A program made the position numbers and the translations under genes. Positions 1-12,726 of a stretch of DNA of 64,000 bases are shown piece after piece. The DNA comes from Litsea cubeba (lineage: Eukaryota > Streptophyta > Magnoliopsida > Laurales > Lauraceae). Every line of letters begins with the position of its first letter. Positions within the stretch are counted from its first letter, which is position 1. Location: positions 73,078,832 to 73,142,831 of the forward strand of contig CM022951.1 in assembly GCA_012931725.1 (NCBI GenBank), read 5' to 3'. The notes under the pieces were generated by a model, which did no database searches, was not told the DNA's origin, and worked only from the letters and a program-made list of their open reading frames with translations.

Positions 1-1087
1 ATGTTGTGTCCAGTCTTATAGTATTTGATGTGAATGAGTTGGACCAAGCCAAGATGTTCTGTGCACTGGTCAAATATGCGGTCTGGATATCTGGCTATGA
101 TCATTTCTGTACATGCCACTGGGCTCACAAGCCTTTGATAGTATTTTCATGCTTGGTGAGTGAATTCATTTCTAGACCCGAAACCAATTGCTTCTACAGT
201 CATGTGTTTGGATAGCACATGGATCCTTTCTTTTAATAGGGGATTTTGATATGTGTTTGCATTAAGTTCATGTGGCTTATGAGTGTGTGCTTTGCCCACA
301 TTCTCTCTCTTTACAAAATGCAAGTCAATTGTTGTGCTCACTATTGAAACATGTAAAAAAAAAAAACTCAAACGTGATGGTATTTTATACCAACACACAC
401 ACACACATATTGCCATTAGGGATTTTTGTTATGATAGAAAGTTGATCTATGTCCAATGTTTTAGAATGCTGAGGTATGAAGCTATGCCTCACAAGTATAC
501 CTTTTCTAATGAATAAATAATTTAATAAAATATAAAGTATATTAAGATAAATTGAAAGTCACGCTCGAGCTTTTTTAAAGCTTTTAATGAGTTAACTAGG
601 GCTTATTTAAGATAATTGTAGTCACAACATTATTTATTTATTTATTTTCTTATAGCCTTTTGGGCTCAATAAACGAAGAAAACTGAAATAACCATTAAAA
701 ACGGTATATATATATCTAAAATGTTTTCTCAAAATTAAAATATGTCCCTCCATTTTCCTTAAAAACAAGACGTGTTAAATGGTTGTATGCGCCTATAAAT
801 GGAGTGTGAATATATAGCGCACATTTCATCTGTTGTGTACACATTAAAATATCTCATACTATGCAGTGTCCCAAATGCAAGTTGAACCTTAACTGTACTC
901 CAGAGACGTTTTGGGAAGGCTTTGTCACGAGGCGATCCCGTGATATTAACCCTCAAATGCCTAAAAGCCACAGTGTCGAGTGCCAGGGTGTCTTGACCTC
1001 TTGGGGTTTTGGGAATGCTTTGCTTTGAGGTCAGCCTCAAGGCATAAGCCTCGAGTTTCTAAATACGCTGTTTATCGTTATTGATAG
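1..1087 (+). other. intron or upstream sequence of the VOZ gene, no exon recognised
   Basis: AT-rich sequence lying before the first recognisable VOZ exon. It contains short CA/GT runs, A-tracts and poly-T but no reading frame resembling the conserved VOZ N-terminus, so the 5' exons are probably to the left of the window. It ends in a plausible acceptor (TTATTGATAG) just before 1088. Confidence 0.5.
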
Positions 1088-2357
1088 GTGCAAAATGTAT
1101 TTCAGGGTTATTATGCGAATCAGGCATCTCAAGGTCATGACTATCAAGAAGAATATCATGGCAAAGCTGTTCCTTCAATTGGGTTGCACCCTACTGTTTT
1201 AAATAACCTGGAAGCAACGACTCAGTTGGACTATCATCAGTTTGATATGTATCATGACTTCCCCAGTAGCATTTTCGTTGGTTTCAATGGTACCGGGCAG
1301 TGTGGAGAGGATGGTATTTCTCATATATCCAGTTTGCTGCCAAGGGTATGCCCTCCACCTTCTGCATTCTTAGGTCCAAAATGTGCGTTATGGGATTGTC
1401 CTAGGCCTGCACAGGGATCAGAATGGTGTCAAGACTACTGCAGTAGCTTTCATGCTAATTTGGCAGTGAATGAAGGACCCCCTGGTATGACTCCAGTTCT
1501 GCGACCTGGGGGCATTGATTTGAAGGATGGTCCACTATTTGCTGCTCTCACTGCAAAGACACAAGGAAAAGATGTTGGCATTCCAGAATGTGAGGGAGCT
1601 GCGACTACAAAATCTCCATGGAATGCTCCTGGTATTTTTTCCATTACATCTGTGTGGAATTTGTCTAATTTTTTAGTGATTGTCACTGAACGATTTTGGT
1701 TTGCTGTAATGTATTTGGTATTTGCTCCCAGTAGACATTTCTATGAGACCCTGTTGTTTTGTGCATTTTTCTTTTCTGATAAGTGAACTTTCTTTAAATA
1801 TTGCAGAGCTTTTTAATCGTTCATTTCTTGAAGGCGAGACAATTAGGGAGTGGCTCTTTTTTGATAAGCCTCGGAGAGCTTTTGAGAGTGGGAACAGAAA
1901 GCAAAGGTCATTGCCTGATTATTGTGGGCGTGGCTGGCATGAATCAAGGAAGCAAGTGATGAAAGAATTTGGAGGGCTCAAGAGGTCCTATTACATGGAT
2001 CCACAGCCGCAGAACCACTTTGAGTGGCATCTCTATGAGTATGAGATCACTAACTGTGATGTTTGTGCATTGTATAGGCTGGAACTCAAGCTTGTTGATG
2101 GTAAAAAGAGCCCCAAAGGAAGAGTAAACAATGATTCGCTTGTTGATCTGCAACAGCAGATGGGGAGGCTTTCTGCTGAGTTCCCTGCTGATAATAAAAG
2201 GTCTGTTAAGGGTAGGATGAGGACAAGTTTGAAGGAAACTGCTGACACTAATTATCCTTCTGCGATCCAGATACCTCCTTTGAACGGAGGTGTTGGGTAC
2301 TATGGAGTAAGTCGCAATTCTTTTGTAGAGACCTTAAATGGTTATTATGGAACTTAG
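1088..2357 (+). CDS. VOZ: VOZ-type zinc-finger transcription factor, 3' part (5' end outside window)
   Basis: Vascular plant One-Zinc-finger (VOZ) transcription factor, a plant-specific DNA-binding protein. Family members are linked in Arabidopsis to phytochrome B signalling, flowering and stress responses. Two coding exons are visible: 1088-1631 and 1807-2357. The acceptor TATTGCAG precedes 1807, and the split codon G|AG restores PWNAPELFNR across the junction. The first exon holds the conserved block with the Cys/His zinc-finger cluster (CALWDCPRPAQGSEWCQDYC, then SSFH). The second holds the rest of the DNA-binding domain (EGETIREWLFFDKPRRAFES, then SLPDYCGRGWHESRKQVMKE, then GGLKRSYYMDPQP) and the usual tail ending LNGYYGT. 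These 364 residues compare with about 480 in full-length VOZ proteins, so roughly the first 110-120 residues lie left of the window. The frame is clean, so the gene looks functional. The alternative acceptor at 1106 would shorten the first exon slightly. Confidence 0.95.
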
Positions 2358-5300
2358 TAACAAGTATTGGACAGCAATGAGGGAGCAAGCAGCACTTTTC
2401 ATAGGGGTTTACAGTGGCTGATGATTTGCTCTACAGGACTGACTGGCTTCAAATTTCTGACAATTAATCACTTATTTTAATTGTCAGCCATTAATCCTAT
2501 CACAGATTCTTCATATTACATTGGGAGGAATGTTGGACATAGTTAAACTGACATCTGGAAGTGCTGCTTTTGAGTGACCTTCTGGATGCGAGAGTAATTT
2601 GTATGGTACTCGTGAGTCAAAACATGAATTGACCACTTCTACTCATTATGGTTGTTAAAAATGTCAGGGCAAGGGTTAATTTCTTGTGACAAATAGCATC
2701 ACCATAATTGTGTACAGGGAGAAGGTGCAAATGGAGTTGCAGGTTTTCCTTGCATGACTTATTTTGTAGTTATGTTATAGAAGTTGCCTCCTGCTTTTGG
2801 AGGAATCTGGCAGGATCACTACTAATAAATATTGTGGCTGTTTTACTAGTATGTTGGAAGTTTAGTTTTGTTCCCATATTGTTGTTGCTGTAGTGAGTCC
2901 AGAATATTACATAGGGAAGCAATAATATTCTAAGAAATTAAAGAGCCTGGAACTTTGGCTATCCTTTTTCCCTTGATGATTGATTTTGGTTTAGATTTAC
3001 AGTGTGGTTTGGAAATTTGTACTTTCCAGGTTCTTATTGCCAATCAATGTTGACATATTTTATGCACTTAAAGAATCTATCTTCATGTTTAAACTCATTA
3101 CATTGATCTTGCTTGCATCATTAACAATGAAACTCTCTTCCGGAGTTGCTTCCATAATTTAGTTATTTTTATTGGATTAGATTTTAGACAATAATATTGG
3201 TTACTTACCTTTATGTCTGTACTGTTGCGTCTTTCATCTTAAGATGAGTCTACTAGAGAGGAATGGCAACCTTTGTTCTGCTTCTATTAATTCTGCATGA
3301 TAGCATAAGCTTTCCTTATAAATTAGAGGAGCAAATTATGTATTCAATTGCTTTATTTTCTTGGTGTGTGTTCTTCTATTTGATTTAGAGGTTTCTCCTT
3401 TTAACAATGCAATCTCCTCTAAAGAATTTGAATGGTAATTTGCCTGAATAAAGGTATCTTATCATGATGGAGATATTAGTCCATCTACAAATTATAGTGA
3501 ACCTCATTTAAACAAAGTGACCGCCGATATGGAACAGAACCTTATGGGCCTTAATACTAATGGGGACCCACCATAATTGTGATGGTGCTTTGTTCGAGTT
3601 TGGGGGCAGGTCAAGCTGAACCCAGTTTGACAGAACCAAAGGGAGCCTCCAGTTTCTGAATTTTTAACCGAGATCTTCAAATTTTGATTTTACAGAGATT
3701 TCAAGCTGAACAAATCTCAATTATTAGACTCCTCTTTCTTTTGAAATCACAAAAAGTAGGGACTTTTAGAAAACAAAAGGCAGATGAAAAATTGAATAAA
3801 CATAAAACAAAATGTTTGCAATTGAGGAAGGGAATTGGAGAATGGTTGCAGGAGAGGACTTGCAATTCACGTCTGTGAGCATGAGAGAGGGAGAGCTTTT
3901 ATTTATTTATTTTGCTTGGCCACTGATTGACCGGTGATCTGTGGGCCCTGCTTGTAGTGGGCAGGTGGGTAAATGATAAGTAACTCTAAACAGTCATTTA
4001 CCTTTATCTTGTGGAACTAAAGCAAAGAATCTGTGCAAAGTAAATGGAAACTATTTGTTGTCAGTTGCATGAGTTTGTTGTTGGAGAAAAATCTCTACTA
4101 TCTAAAAGCAAATTGCTCGTCAATTCATGCTTCATTTTGGTATTGAAAGAGGGTTCAGAAGTCCCCACTTAGAAACAGTATCTATACGTTGTTAGTTGTT
4201 ACCCTCCGAGAATCTGCTTTTAAACTTCAGGAGAACGCACCTTAATATATAAGAGACCATCAAAACCTAACCAGGGCCAAAAAAGTTGAGATTCGTCTTG
4301 CAGATCCAATTCCATTGAGAGGGGTAGAATATAAGAAGTTGAAACTGTCCTACTTTCTGTAATCGATCTCCAACTTCCTTAGTAGGAATATTTTTTAATT
4401 TCACATGCAAATGAAACTTTAACCTGCAACCGGAAGGCTTTAGTTTCATGCAGCTGTTTGTAACAATCTTATGCGCAGACTCCAAATGTCTCTGTTTGCA
4501 CCAATTTAGCTTGCTAGTCCGACAGTTTGGTTAACAATTCATGCCAATGCAACTACAGTATAATCACCATGTTGGACTAGGGTTGAAATGTTGAGGAGCT
4601 GGCTTGTTTGTACTGCAACGTGTGGGACTTTTTTTTTTTTAGGCATTTTGCATGAGGCAAGGAAGTGAGTGTAGAGATGTAGCCAATGGGTTGCGGTTGG
4701 GCTGGTGGCTGACCATTGACGCCGCACTTACGTCTGACTTAGTAATCTCTCTCTACTGTAGATTTGGGCCTGGAAACTGAGGATTAAAAGATTGGGGCAG
4801 AAGTGGTATCTGCACTGTGCTTACATTCTCCCTATAGGTAAAATGGAGCTATGCAAACACAACCAATCAAAACCCCGGAGCTCAACAAGTACTGGTACGT
4901 AATAAATAAGAGGTTATGAAAAGATCTGAGAGGACCAGATATAAAAATCACAATTACTGGCCAATGATTAACAAACCTGTGACCTTGCTGAATCTCAAGT
5001 CTCAACCACTCCAAGACGGTATAAAGTACTGGTTAAAATTCCTCAGAATTTTTTTAACCCTAGATCATGGTTCTGCTCCTTAACCCTTGCATGTGCAAGT
5101 TGGCAGGCAGGCAGTATTAGAAGTTAGAACTACAATGGAGTCAGTAAAAGGGGCAACCGAATTATTTTTACTAACAAATTAACCAGCCACATTAGGTTTG
5201 GTCCTAATGAACTGAAACAGATTAAAAAAAGGCCCTCACCTTTAGCATTCCTAGAATAATATTCCCACATTGTCATTTCAGCATCTGTAATTTACTAACA

Positions 5301-5944
5301 CGGCCACAGTAAGTCTATCATCACTGGCACACAATGTTATTCTTTCTTCATGTGGCCAATACTGGGTGATCTCCTTCGCTGAATTTTAAAAGGCCATCTA
5401 TTAGTACTTTTTAAATTTGAACCATCCTCTTTCATGTAACCACAGACAACATGGAAATAAATGCAACTCCATCCTTCGGTGTGAATTTTCCATGAACATG
5501 CTGCAGAAAAGTGCCAGATGACGACCTTGCTTTTGAGAATTTGAAGTCTTAACGAAGGGGATCGCTGTAACTCTTTTTTATGCTCTCTCCCCCTCTCCTC
5601 TCTCGCACTCAACCGAACAGGAATTGAGGATTCCATGACAAGCAAAATCCACACCCAAAACATCCATGGCAGCCAGGGAATCCACGAATGTTTCCAAACG
5701 TGCCTTTTTACCATAAAATGTGCAGCACTTTTTATGGTAAAATTTGACTCACAAATTGGCTAAGGCTTTTCCTTTTCCCCTTTCATCCATTTGACTGCAG
5801 ATACAAAAGAAGCTTCACCAGGAAAAAGAGCTTAAATATAATGTTGACAAGCCTGCTTACTCTATCATAACATACATGCAATGCAGATGAAAGATACTGC
5901 AAAGAACTGATTCAATTTAGCAATCTCTTCAATCTCACTGATCA
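2358..5944. other. VOZ 3' UTR and intergenic DNA between two tail-to-tail genes
   Basis: No convincing gene. The first part is presumably the VOZ 3' UTR, with candidate poly(A) motifs such as AATAAA near 3447. A 118-bp open stretch at 3453-3570 starts after an AAAG acceptor-like site; it is discussed as a possible alternative last exon. A short perfect-stem hairpin (TTTTACCATAAAA with its complement) sits at about 5705-5743. The rest is AT-rich and shows only short random open frames. Confidence 0.5.
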
Positions 5945-8900
5945 CTAACTGGTCGTCGTATGATCAAGCTCTGCACTATCTCTCTCCTTTGATATGCGTT
6001 TTTGTTTATTTTTCTTGTGCTTTTGTTTAAACCTCAAGTTCTTTTTAATATTTCGTTCCCATTCCTTCTTATGCTTCTGATATATCAACATGGCCGCTCT
6101 TGCATCATCAATCTGAAACCAAAATATTCAGTCGCATAGCGATACTTCAATTAATGAGATAGATTAGAGTTCAGTTCATTTGAAAATTAGCAATCAACAA
6201 AAGGAAAACCAAAACACTGCCGGGCAAATGGATCATGACTTATAGCCAACAATTGCCCAACAAAAGCCACATATATAATAAAACAAAACAGAAGAAAGCC
6301 CAAGCCAATTAATTAGCATGCTCGATGGGTTCAAATGAGGTTAAACAAAATAAATGACCACAAGAAAACTCACAAACGGGGAGGATGCAAAGTTAAGTTG
6401 TTTTTATTATTATTTTTGAATGGTATGGATGCAATGTTATGTTGTATGGAACACAGAGAACTCACTGGGCAATGCTCATTTTCTTGAATCTTGACACCAA
6501 GAAACTGGGCTGCAAGATCACGAAGTGCCCGTCTCTTCCCTTCCCTGCAATAACATTAATGCATGTAACCACATATATCAATTTTTCGAAAGTCATAATT
6601 GTAAGACAACCAAAACTGTGAACGGTAGAGATGCTAAATTGTATGATCTTCAGAGTTTAGTTAACAGTTATCATAATCTAACCTCCTAGGGGAGAGATGA
6701 AGAGTCTCTAGTGCAAGTGCCAGTCTCTTGCAGGAGAAAAATAAGTGCGCATCACCCTTGCAGTTAGCTCACCTACCAACTCTTATAAGAAGCAGAGTTG
6801 AAGAGTCTCTAGTGCAAGTGCCAGTCTCCTCTTGGAGGAGAAATATAAGAGTGCATCACCCTTACAGTTAGCTCACCTAACGGCACTAATCAGAACACCA
6901 ATAAATATTTATATTGATGTTAAAAAAAATTCCATGAATCCAACGATCTAAGACCGTTTTTTGTCTCCATGGTCGTCATCTTAGCCTTATCTAAGACCAT
7001 ATCATGATGGTGTGAAATCGCTGCTAAGCAATAAAAGAAAAAGTATAAAATTCTAACTTCTAAAATCAAGTTTATTATTAAAAAAAAAGAAAAGAAAAAA
7101 GATTCAGTCTGACTCTACTGATACAAAGTGGTCTTGGTCTTGCTACTTGGTTAAGTCCCATGTGACTCAACTGAGTCTCACCCTATTTTGTGTATCGTGT
7201 ATCAGACTCAAACTCAGTCAATAGGGGTTGAATCCAATATGACTAGGTCAAATTGACTCAAATTCTGGTCAATTTTCATACTTTGTATGCAAGACATTGA
7301 TGTGAACATAGAGGGTCTTAGCAACACAAGTGTCAGCATGGCCCATATATATGAGGTCTAAGATCTATACTGGTTAAGTCCCTGTTTGAGGAATGACCCA
7401 GATATCAAAAACCTGTGGAATAGCATGTGCATTGTTTATATACTCCCGGTATTGTTTCATATAAATATCCTAGCAGGGCACATGCCTTAGAAAGGGCTGA
7501 TACTCTGAAGAATCTCTTGTGTCTTTCTTTGGATGACTCAACAGCAATACCTGCAACAAAAATAGGCATTCAGATACCATACCACCGAAGGCCACAATTA
7601 GAAATCTAATCTTTCTAACAAAGATGACAACCTTAAGATCATTATGCAAAGCATGGCCAACAAGGATCCTTCCTTTAATCATCTCTGCTACTTTCTTTTG
7701 AACTGTCTTGAAGTCCTTAGCTACATAGTCACCTCTCTTACATTACAAAAGGAATCTGATTGTTCAACAATAAGCCTAACCAAATTACAGATTTGTTGGA
7801 AGGGAAAATACCAAAACGATGTTAACCTTTTCTTAGGTGGTGCGGTCGGATTCCACTAATTGCTGAACGGAAGTCGACAATATACTCTAAAGGGCGAACA
7901 TACTCATCATAAACAACATTGCCCCATGCATTCACCTGCAACAAAAGGAAAGAGTTATTGGCATACCCACCAACTCATTACTATTCAGTTGTTTGGCACA
8001 ACATTTGGCAAAGTCTATTTATTAGTTATCAAACCAAGCTTTCTAATATTTAGCATCAGCTAATCACAATGGAAAAAGGTCATTACCCAGTGCGGGTCCC
8101 GCCAAAGTAGGGTCCTGGGAGGGTCCAGACTGGAGACAGACCTAAGCTTTGGCAATTTTGCACAAAGTCGCTGCTCGCAGGTCTTGAACCTGCATTATCA
8201 TGCATGGCACCCAAGACTTTTACCATTGCACCAAAGCAATGACCCTACAATCTGGTAGGGAATGAAACATAATCAAAATAAGATAAGATAATATGGTGAA
8301 TTAAAGAGCACCACTGTGACCCGTCCAACGGCGCTTTTATTTCCTTGGGAACTGACACCAACCATTTCACAATCCATTGCTATTGCATCTGTTAAGCTGG
8401 AAAGAAATACAAAGGTAAAAGTGACCAGTGGACCTTTATATATCGTAAGCAGGCATTCAATACGGTAAAGATACACTTAAATTTGATTGCATTCAGTAGC
8501 AATGATCTAGACTCAATGAAATAACAGAGTAAGTACCATAACATCCAATAGATATAACAATGGGTTCACACCAATTTGAGAACAAGAACACAAATTCAAG
8601 AAGGTATATTGAAAGGATTCTGAGATGCTCCCAAAAGTTGCACTGCTCCATAAAGTAAGCTAAAAGTAGCATAATCTTTACAAGGATTTAAAAAACCACT
8701 TATAACTTCTCCTAAGTAAAGAGTCATCTAGCAGCCAAGAAAGAGCTAAACTTGCTGCATATAAGCAATAGATCCAAAACAGGAACAGTGATCAATTCAA
8801 TAACAGTATGACATACTTGCATCACCTCTTGAAAATGTCATGTTTTAGGCAAGAAATCCTAAATCTTTGATCCGTTGGGAGGTAGAGCAATGGTAAACCC

Positions 8901-10977
8901 ATTACGTTTATGATTGCTTGATGCGGCGGGGATAGAGTTGTTGACAACTTGGTGGATTCAGAAGAATGAAGGATCAAATATAGGATTGGCTTGCCCTCTC
9001 TAATAGTATAGTGACTGAAAGGATGTCAAGATAAATGGCTAAGAAGTATAGGAGGATAATATAGGCCTAGGTGCCTAGCTACTATATTGTTTAACAAGAA
9101 GTATCCGTAGATCTAGTTACCATGATGATTATTTTCTCATGATTCATAAGGCCCTCTATTAGACCCCTTTGACTTGAAGGGGATCTACCGCAAGATCCAT
9201 AAGATGAACATAGGCAGTAACAACATAAATGGGCCGAACCATCATCCTTACTTATGAATTTCATGCAGGATAAGTACAGACCAAAACCATTTTGGATTGA
9301 GCGAGTTTTTCAATTCAGGGGAAAAAATGTTTGATTTAACAAGATTTTCCAGCCAGAAACTGAAATTTGTTAAAAAAAAGGGTCAAGATTAAGATAAGAT
9401 TATTAGAATTAGTCAACTCTTGGTTGATTAGAGACACCAATATCAGGTAAAGTCCATAACTGTTTATTAATCTTAATCAGAAAACTTTCAACTTCAAAAT
9501 TCAAATATTTATTAAAAATGAAGTTTTAAAGACTTAACAGAGTCCCTGAGTTTGCTTGATTTAGCAAACTTATAAGACAAGGCAGAATTGGAAGTTCTCA
9601 AAACATTGTATGCTTTAGAATCATCTTTTTTCCCATCTCCTAGTTGCAATTGCCTTCCTCTAATTAAACCAATGCCAAGTCTAAATGTGAGAAGCACAAC
9701 CGGATGGTATAGGATGGGCAAGTTTTAGAAACAAATAGTGAAGAGCCAAACAAATATCAATGTCAGTCTAAATGTGAGAAGTTCCATCAGATAGCAGGAC
9801 AGGCAAAAAATCTCCCCACATCTTCCAATTGTGATTGCCTTTCTCTAATAAAACTAATGCCATCTGAACTCGAGAAGTACAATAGGACGGGCGAATTTTC
9901 CCATCCCTTCTCCTCCTTCCAAGCAAATATTACATACACTACAGTGTACCAGCTATGCAACCATGAATACAACATTCTAATGGATGATCATAAGCTAACT
10001 ATTTTTTAAGTGAGACTTGTGAAATGACATTGAACACAAAGTAAATTGATAAGTCAAAAGATAGCCCTCACATGGTTGCACATGCATAATATCCAGATCA
10101 TTCTTTCTACACTTTCGACCCCATAGGCCAAAGAATAGTAATCTCACTGAATATTTGCAGGGGCGTTTTGTAAGTTCTATAGAAGCTATAACCAAAACCT
10201 AAAATTGAAAAACCAACATGGACAGGCAGACCCACACCCACAAGATTCATGTGACAAGCCTCCATTGATGATGATGTTGATGATGGTTTTTTTTTTTTTT
10301 TTTTTAAGTTGAAAATATACATCCTATTAAAATCAAATTGGATAAAAATGCGCAGTACATAAGAATGTAATCATCATATACTAACTGTTTGATAAAATTA
10401 CTTTAACTAGTGAAAAAAAAAAAACTACTTCTCACCGCCTCTTCCTTTTATTCTCTTATTGAATTTACCCTTCACTTTACTTCACTCATTAAACAATTTT
10501 TACCAAAGACGCCTGTGAAGAAAGAAAAGGGTTTCACTTGTTAAATGTGGTAAAATGTACCTGCAATCTGTATTAGTTGGTATCAGCAAGGAAGCTGCGG
10601 AATCAGGCTCCGAATCAGACCGTTCTTTCCGTTTTCCTGAAAGAGAACTGCTACCAATGACACTAAAAAAAAAAAACTCCCGAAAGGGCAATAACATCTG
10701 CATATGAGAGAGAGTGAGTGAGTGAAAGCTTCCCCTGACCTAACGTGCTTTGAGGGTTTTTACTTTTATCCTCAGACTTGGGATTGAACCCTTTCCATTC
10801 TTTCGTAGATCGGATTTTCAATTTCTGCAAACAGAAACGAAATCATGGTTTTCAGAATCAGATTCCTTCATGTTTCAAAAAAAAAAAAAAAAAAACAAGC
10901 AGAGAGAGAGAGACCTGTTGGAGCTGAGCCCAGTTGGGATTGAGCGGGCGCTTGGGGTCCGCCGCCTCTGCACCCAT
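5945..10977 (-). CDS. REX4: REX4-like RNA exonuclease (DEDDh 3'-5' exonuclease), nine exons, complete
   Basis: Member of the REX4/XPMC2 family of DEDDh 3'-5' exonucleases, nucleolar enzymes linked to pre-rRNA processing. Exons on the minus strand: 10977-10915, 10824-10740, 10636-10561, 8396-8312, 7935-7827, 7720-7632, 7550-7486, 6544-6466 and 6112-5945. Phases 0,1,2,0,1,0,2,0 agree at every junction and give 272 residues, normal for the family. The N-terminus has MGAEAADPKRPLNPNWAQLQ followed by a basic, low-complexity linker. Catalytic residues visible: D83 and E85 in AMDCEMVG, D167 in GHALHNDLKV, and H215 with D220 in EHCPIDDARAAM. The C-terminus is a Lys/Arg-rich tail that would suit a nucleolar protein. 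The intron after 7486 must start with GC, because only the AAG|GCATGT donor keeps frame. Intron 4 carries a SINE and intron 7 a ~100-bp tandem duplication. No exon contains a stop. Confidence 0.95.
6690..6882. repeat. direct tandem duplication (~100 bp unit) in REX4 intron 7
   Basis: Two adjacent copies, about 6692-6775 and 6796-6880, share GAAGAGTCTCTAGTGCAAGT and the closing block CACCCTT(G/A)CAGTTAGCTCACC with a few substitutions and small indels. The location is fully intronic. Confidence 0.8.
8080..8246 (-). mobile_element. tRNA-derived SINE, Au-like, in REX4 intron 4
   Basis: Read on the minus strand, the element starts with a tRNA-like head: an A-box-like TTTGGTGCAATGGTAAAAG and a B box GCAGGTTCAAGACC. 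A CTTTGTGCAAAA block follows, then a body with GGACCCT ... GCGGGACCCGCACTGGGT and a T-rich end. This order matches the layout of the Au SINE family widespread in flowering plants. Its own orientation is the same as that of the host gene. Ends are approximate; I could not identify a clear target duplication. Confidence 0.7.
9590..9910. repeat. diverged short repeat cluster in REX4 intron 3
   Basis: Two related ~100-bp copies (about 9625-9720 and 9805-9900) share a TTGCAATTGCCTTCCTCTAA-like block, then CTAATGCCA and a GAGAAG...GGACGGGCAA-like end. A third partial copy, GTCTAAATGTGAGAAG, lies near 9765. No coding sense; function unknown. Confidence 0.55.
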
Positions 10978-12726
10978 CACCGCTGGACTTGCTCCTTTCT
11001 AACCTTTCCAAACTTCCCCCCAAGAATGAGCATTTTATGTGCTGTGGATGTTGTTAAGCCTAGACCTAGTTTTAAGCATTTTTATTAAGGGGTTTCTTCT
11101 ATTTCTAACATCTTATATGTTTTGAGTCTTTTTTTTTTATTTTTTTGGTCTAAGGTGAATTAAGTGGATTTTTTCAGCAAAATTCTCATAAAGTTATTTT
11201 AAAATAACTTCTTTTGTTTTTTTAAAAAAAAATTATTCATAAAATTAGCTAAAATGAGATAAACAGGTTTTAAATAAAAGAGGCATTCAAATAATATGTT
11301 TTCTTTAGTTTAAAATGAATTAAGAAAAGATGATAAAAGAATACCCAATCATCGTCGTCGTAGTAAATCAAATCGAAGAAAATCTAGGTCTCATTGTGTC
11401 ATCGGCTCCTCGCTTTTTATAATAATTATTTATTTTTGAATAATTATTTGTTGTTGTATTTCAATTTAAGATAATTTTGAGAAAACCACTTTCTGGCAAA
11501 CAAACGGCCATAACTGATCTTTTTGAAATATATCTTTTTTAGGTGATTAAAAGGATAAATTTTCTTTTATTTTTTTTTCAAATTACCTAATATTAACTCG
11601 TTCCTCTTTTAAATTACAATAATCCATTTTGGAAAGAAATTTTAATAGGTTAGTTGTATGGTGATCTTTCTCCTTAAGTTACAATATGAAAAGGGGCAAA
11701 AAGGCCAAGATATCAAATGATCAAAGGTGGTGAAAACTTATTAATAAAAATAAAATAAACAATTAGAGATTAAATGAGTGAGCTAATCGCATTATTTACA
11801 CCTTTATTAAGTTTTGCTACTGATTAACAAACACTAATCATCCTTTGGCGAGCTCATTTGATAACAAAATTCTATACATACAAGGAATTATATATATACA
11901 CACACAAACGAACATGTCCCAAATGACTATAAGAAAATAGATCCTAAACTTTGAGCCATTAAAAATGAGTTTAGATTATCTAATTATAAACCATAGACCA
12001 TATCGAGCAAGCACATATTACTTCATTTTTTAGCATTAAAAAACTCTTAATATTTTAGGGCCGTACCCGTGAGATATTAAATTATATAATATCCTACATC
12101 CATGTGATATCATTTTATGAGAATTCTTTAAACTTTGATGGTGGATGGGCAAATATAATATATTATTTTTATTTTTTTCCATCACCCCACTTTTTCCTTC
12201 ACTTTCTAGACCCCCACTAACGTTATTTATCTTCGACGGACGGACGCTATTCTTTTCCCATTCCCCTTGTACTTCTTCTTGTCGGCAGCAAAGCTCCCTT
12301 TTTGCCATTTTCTAGTCCCCTTCTCTATTGATTCCTTGCCGATCGCTAGATTTCTATTCATCTAAACAACAACTTCGAAACCCGGTTAGTTCTCTATCAA
12401 TTTGCTTGTTATCATCATCCAACATGCACAATTGCAATTCCATTGCCAATCCTTATTGTTCACTCCAACTTCATTCAGTTCCTTTTGACTTTTTCTTATT
12501 GCAAAGTAGTTCGTGAGAACACTTAATTATTTGATTATGTTTTTTTTTTTGGTATTATCAACCAGCTTTTGTATAGTCTGTTTGTTTATTTTTTGACCCT
12601 TGGTCTCTTGAGTCTTGACTCAATTTTCATTTCCATGTATGTTTGGATTCAAGGATTTTTACAAATTATGACAGCCAGAAATAGTTGCTAATTGTTAAAC
12701 TATAAATACAAGTTTGCTCGCTGAAC
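10978..12726. other. bidirectional upstream region between REX4 and the RING ligase gene
   Basis: Head-to-head intergenic DNA. The REX4 side is AT-rich. The RING side from about 12200 to 12480 is pyrimidine-rich and looks like a 5' leader. A possible 5'-UTR intron runs from a GT near 12384 to an AG just after 12670. No TATA box could be placed with confidence: the TATAAATA at 12701 is too close to the start codon. Confidence 0.4.

Noticed and set aside
683..720. TA and TC runs that might be a CRISPR or satellite
   Set aside because: They are simple microsatellites; no spaced direct repeats, and the host is a plant.
9512..9975. Minus-strand frames with similar peptides (IRGRQLQLGDGKK and IRERQSQLEDVGR)
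   Set aside because: They come from a diverged intronic DNA repeat, not from exons; REX4 splicing is complete without them.
12701..12708. TATAAATA just before the RING-ligase start codon
   Set aside because: Only 19 bp upstream of the ATG, so a start site 25-30 bp downstream would fall inside the coding sequence.
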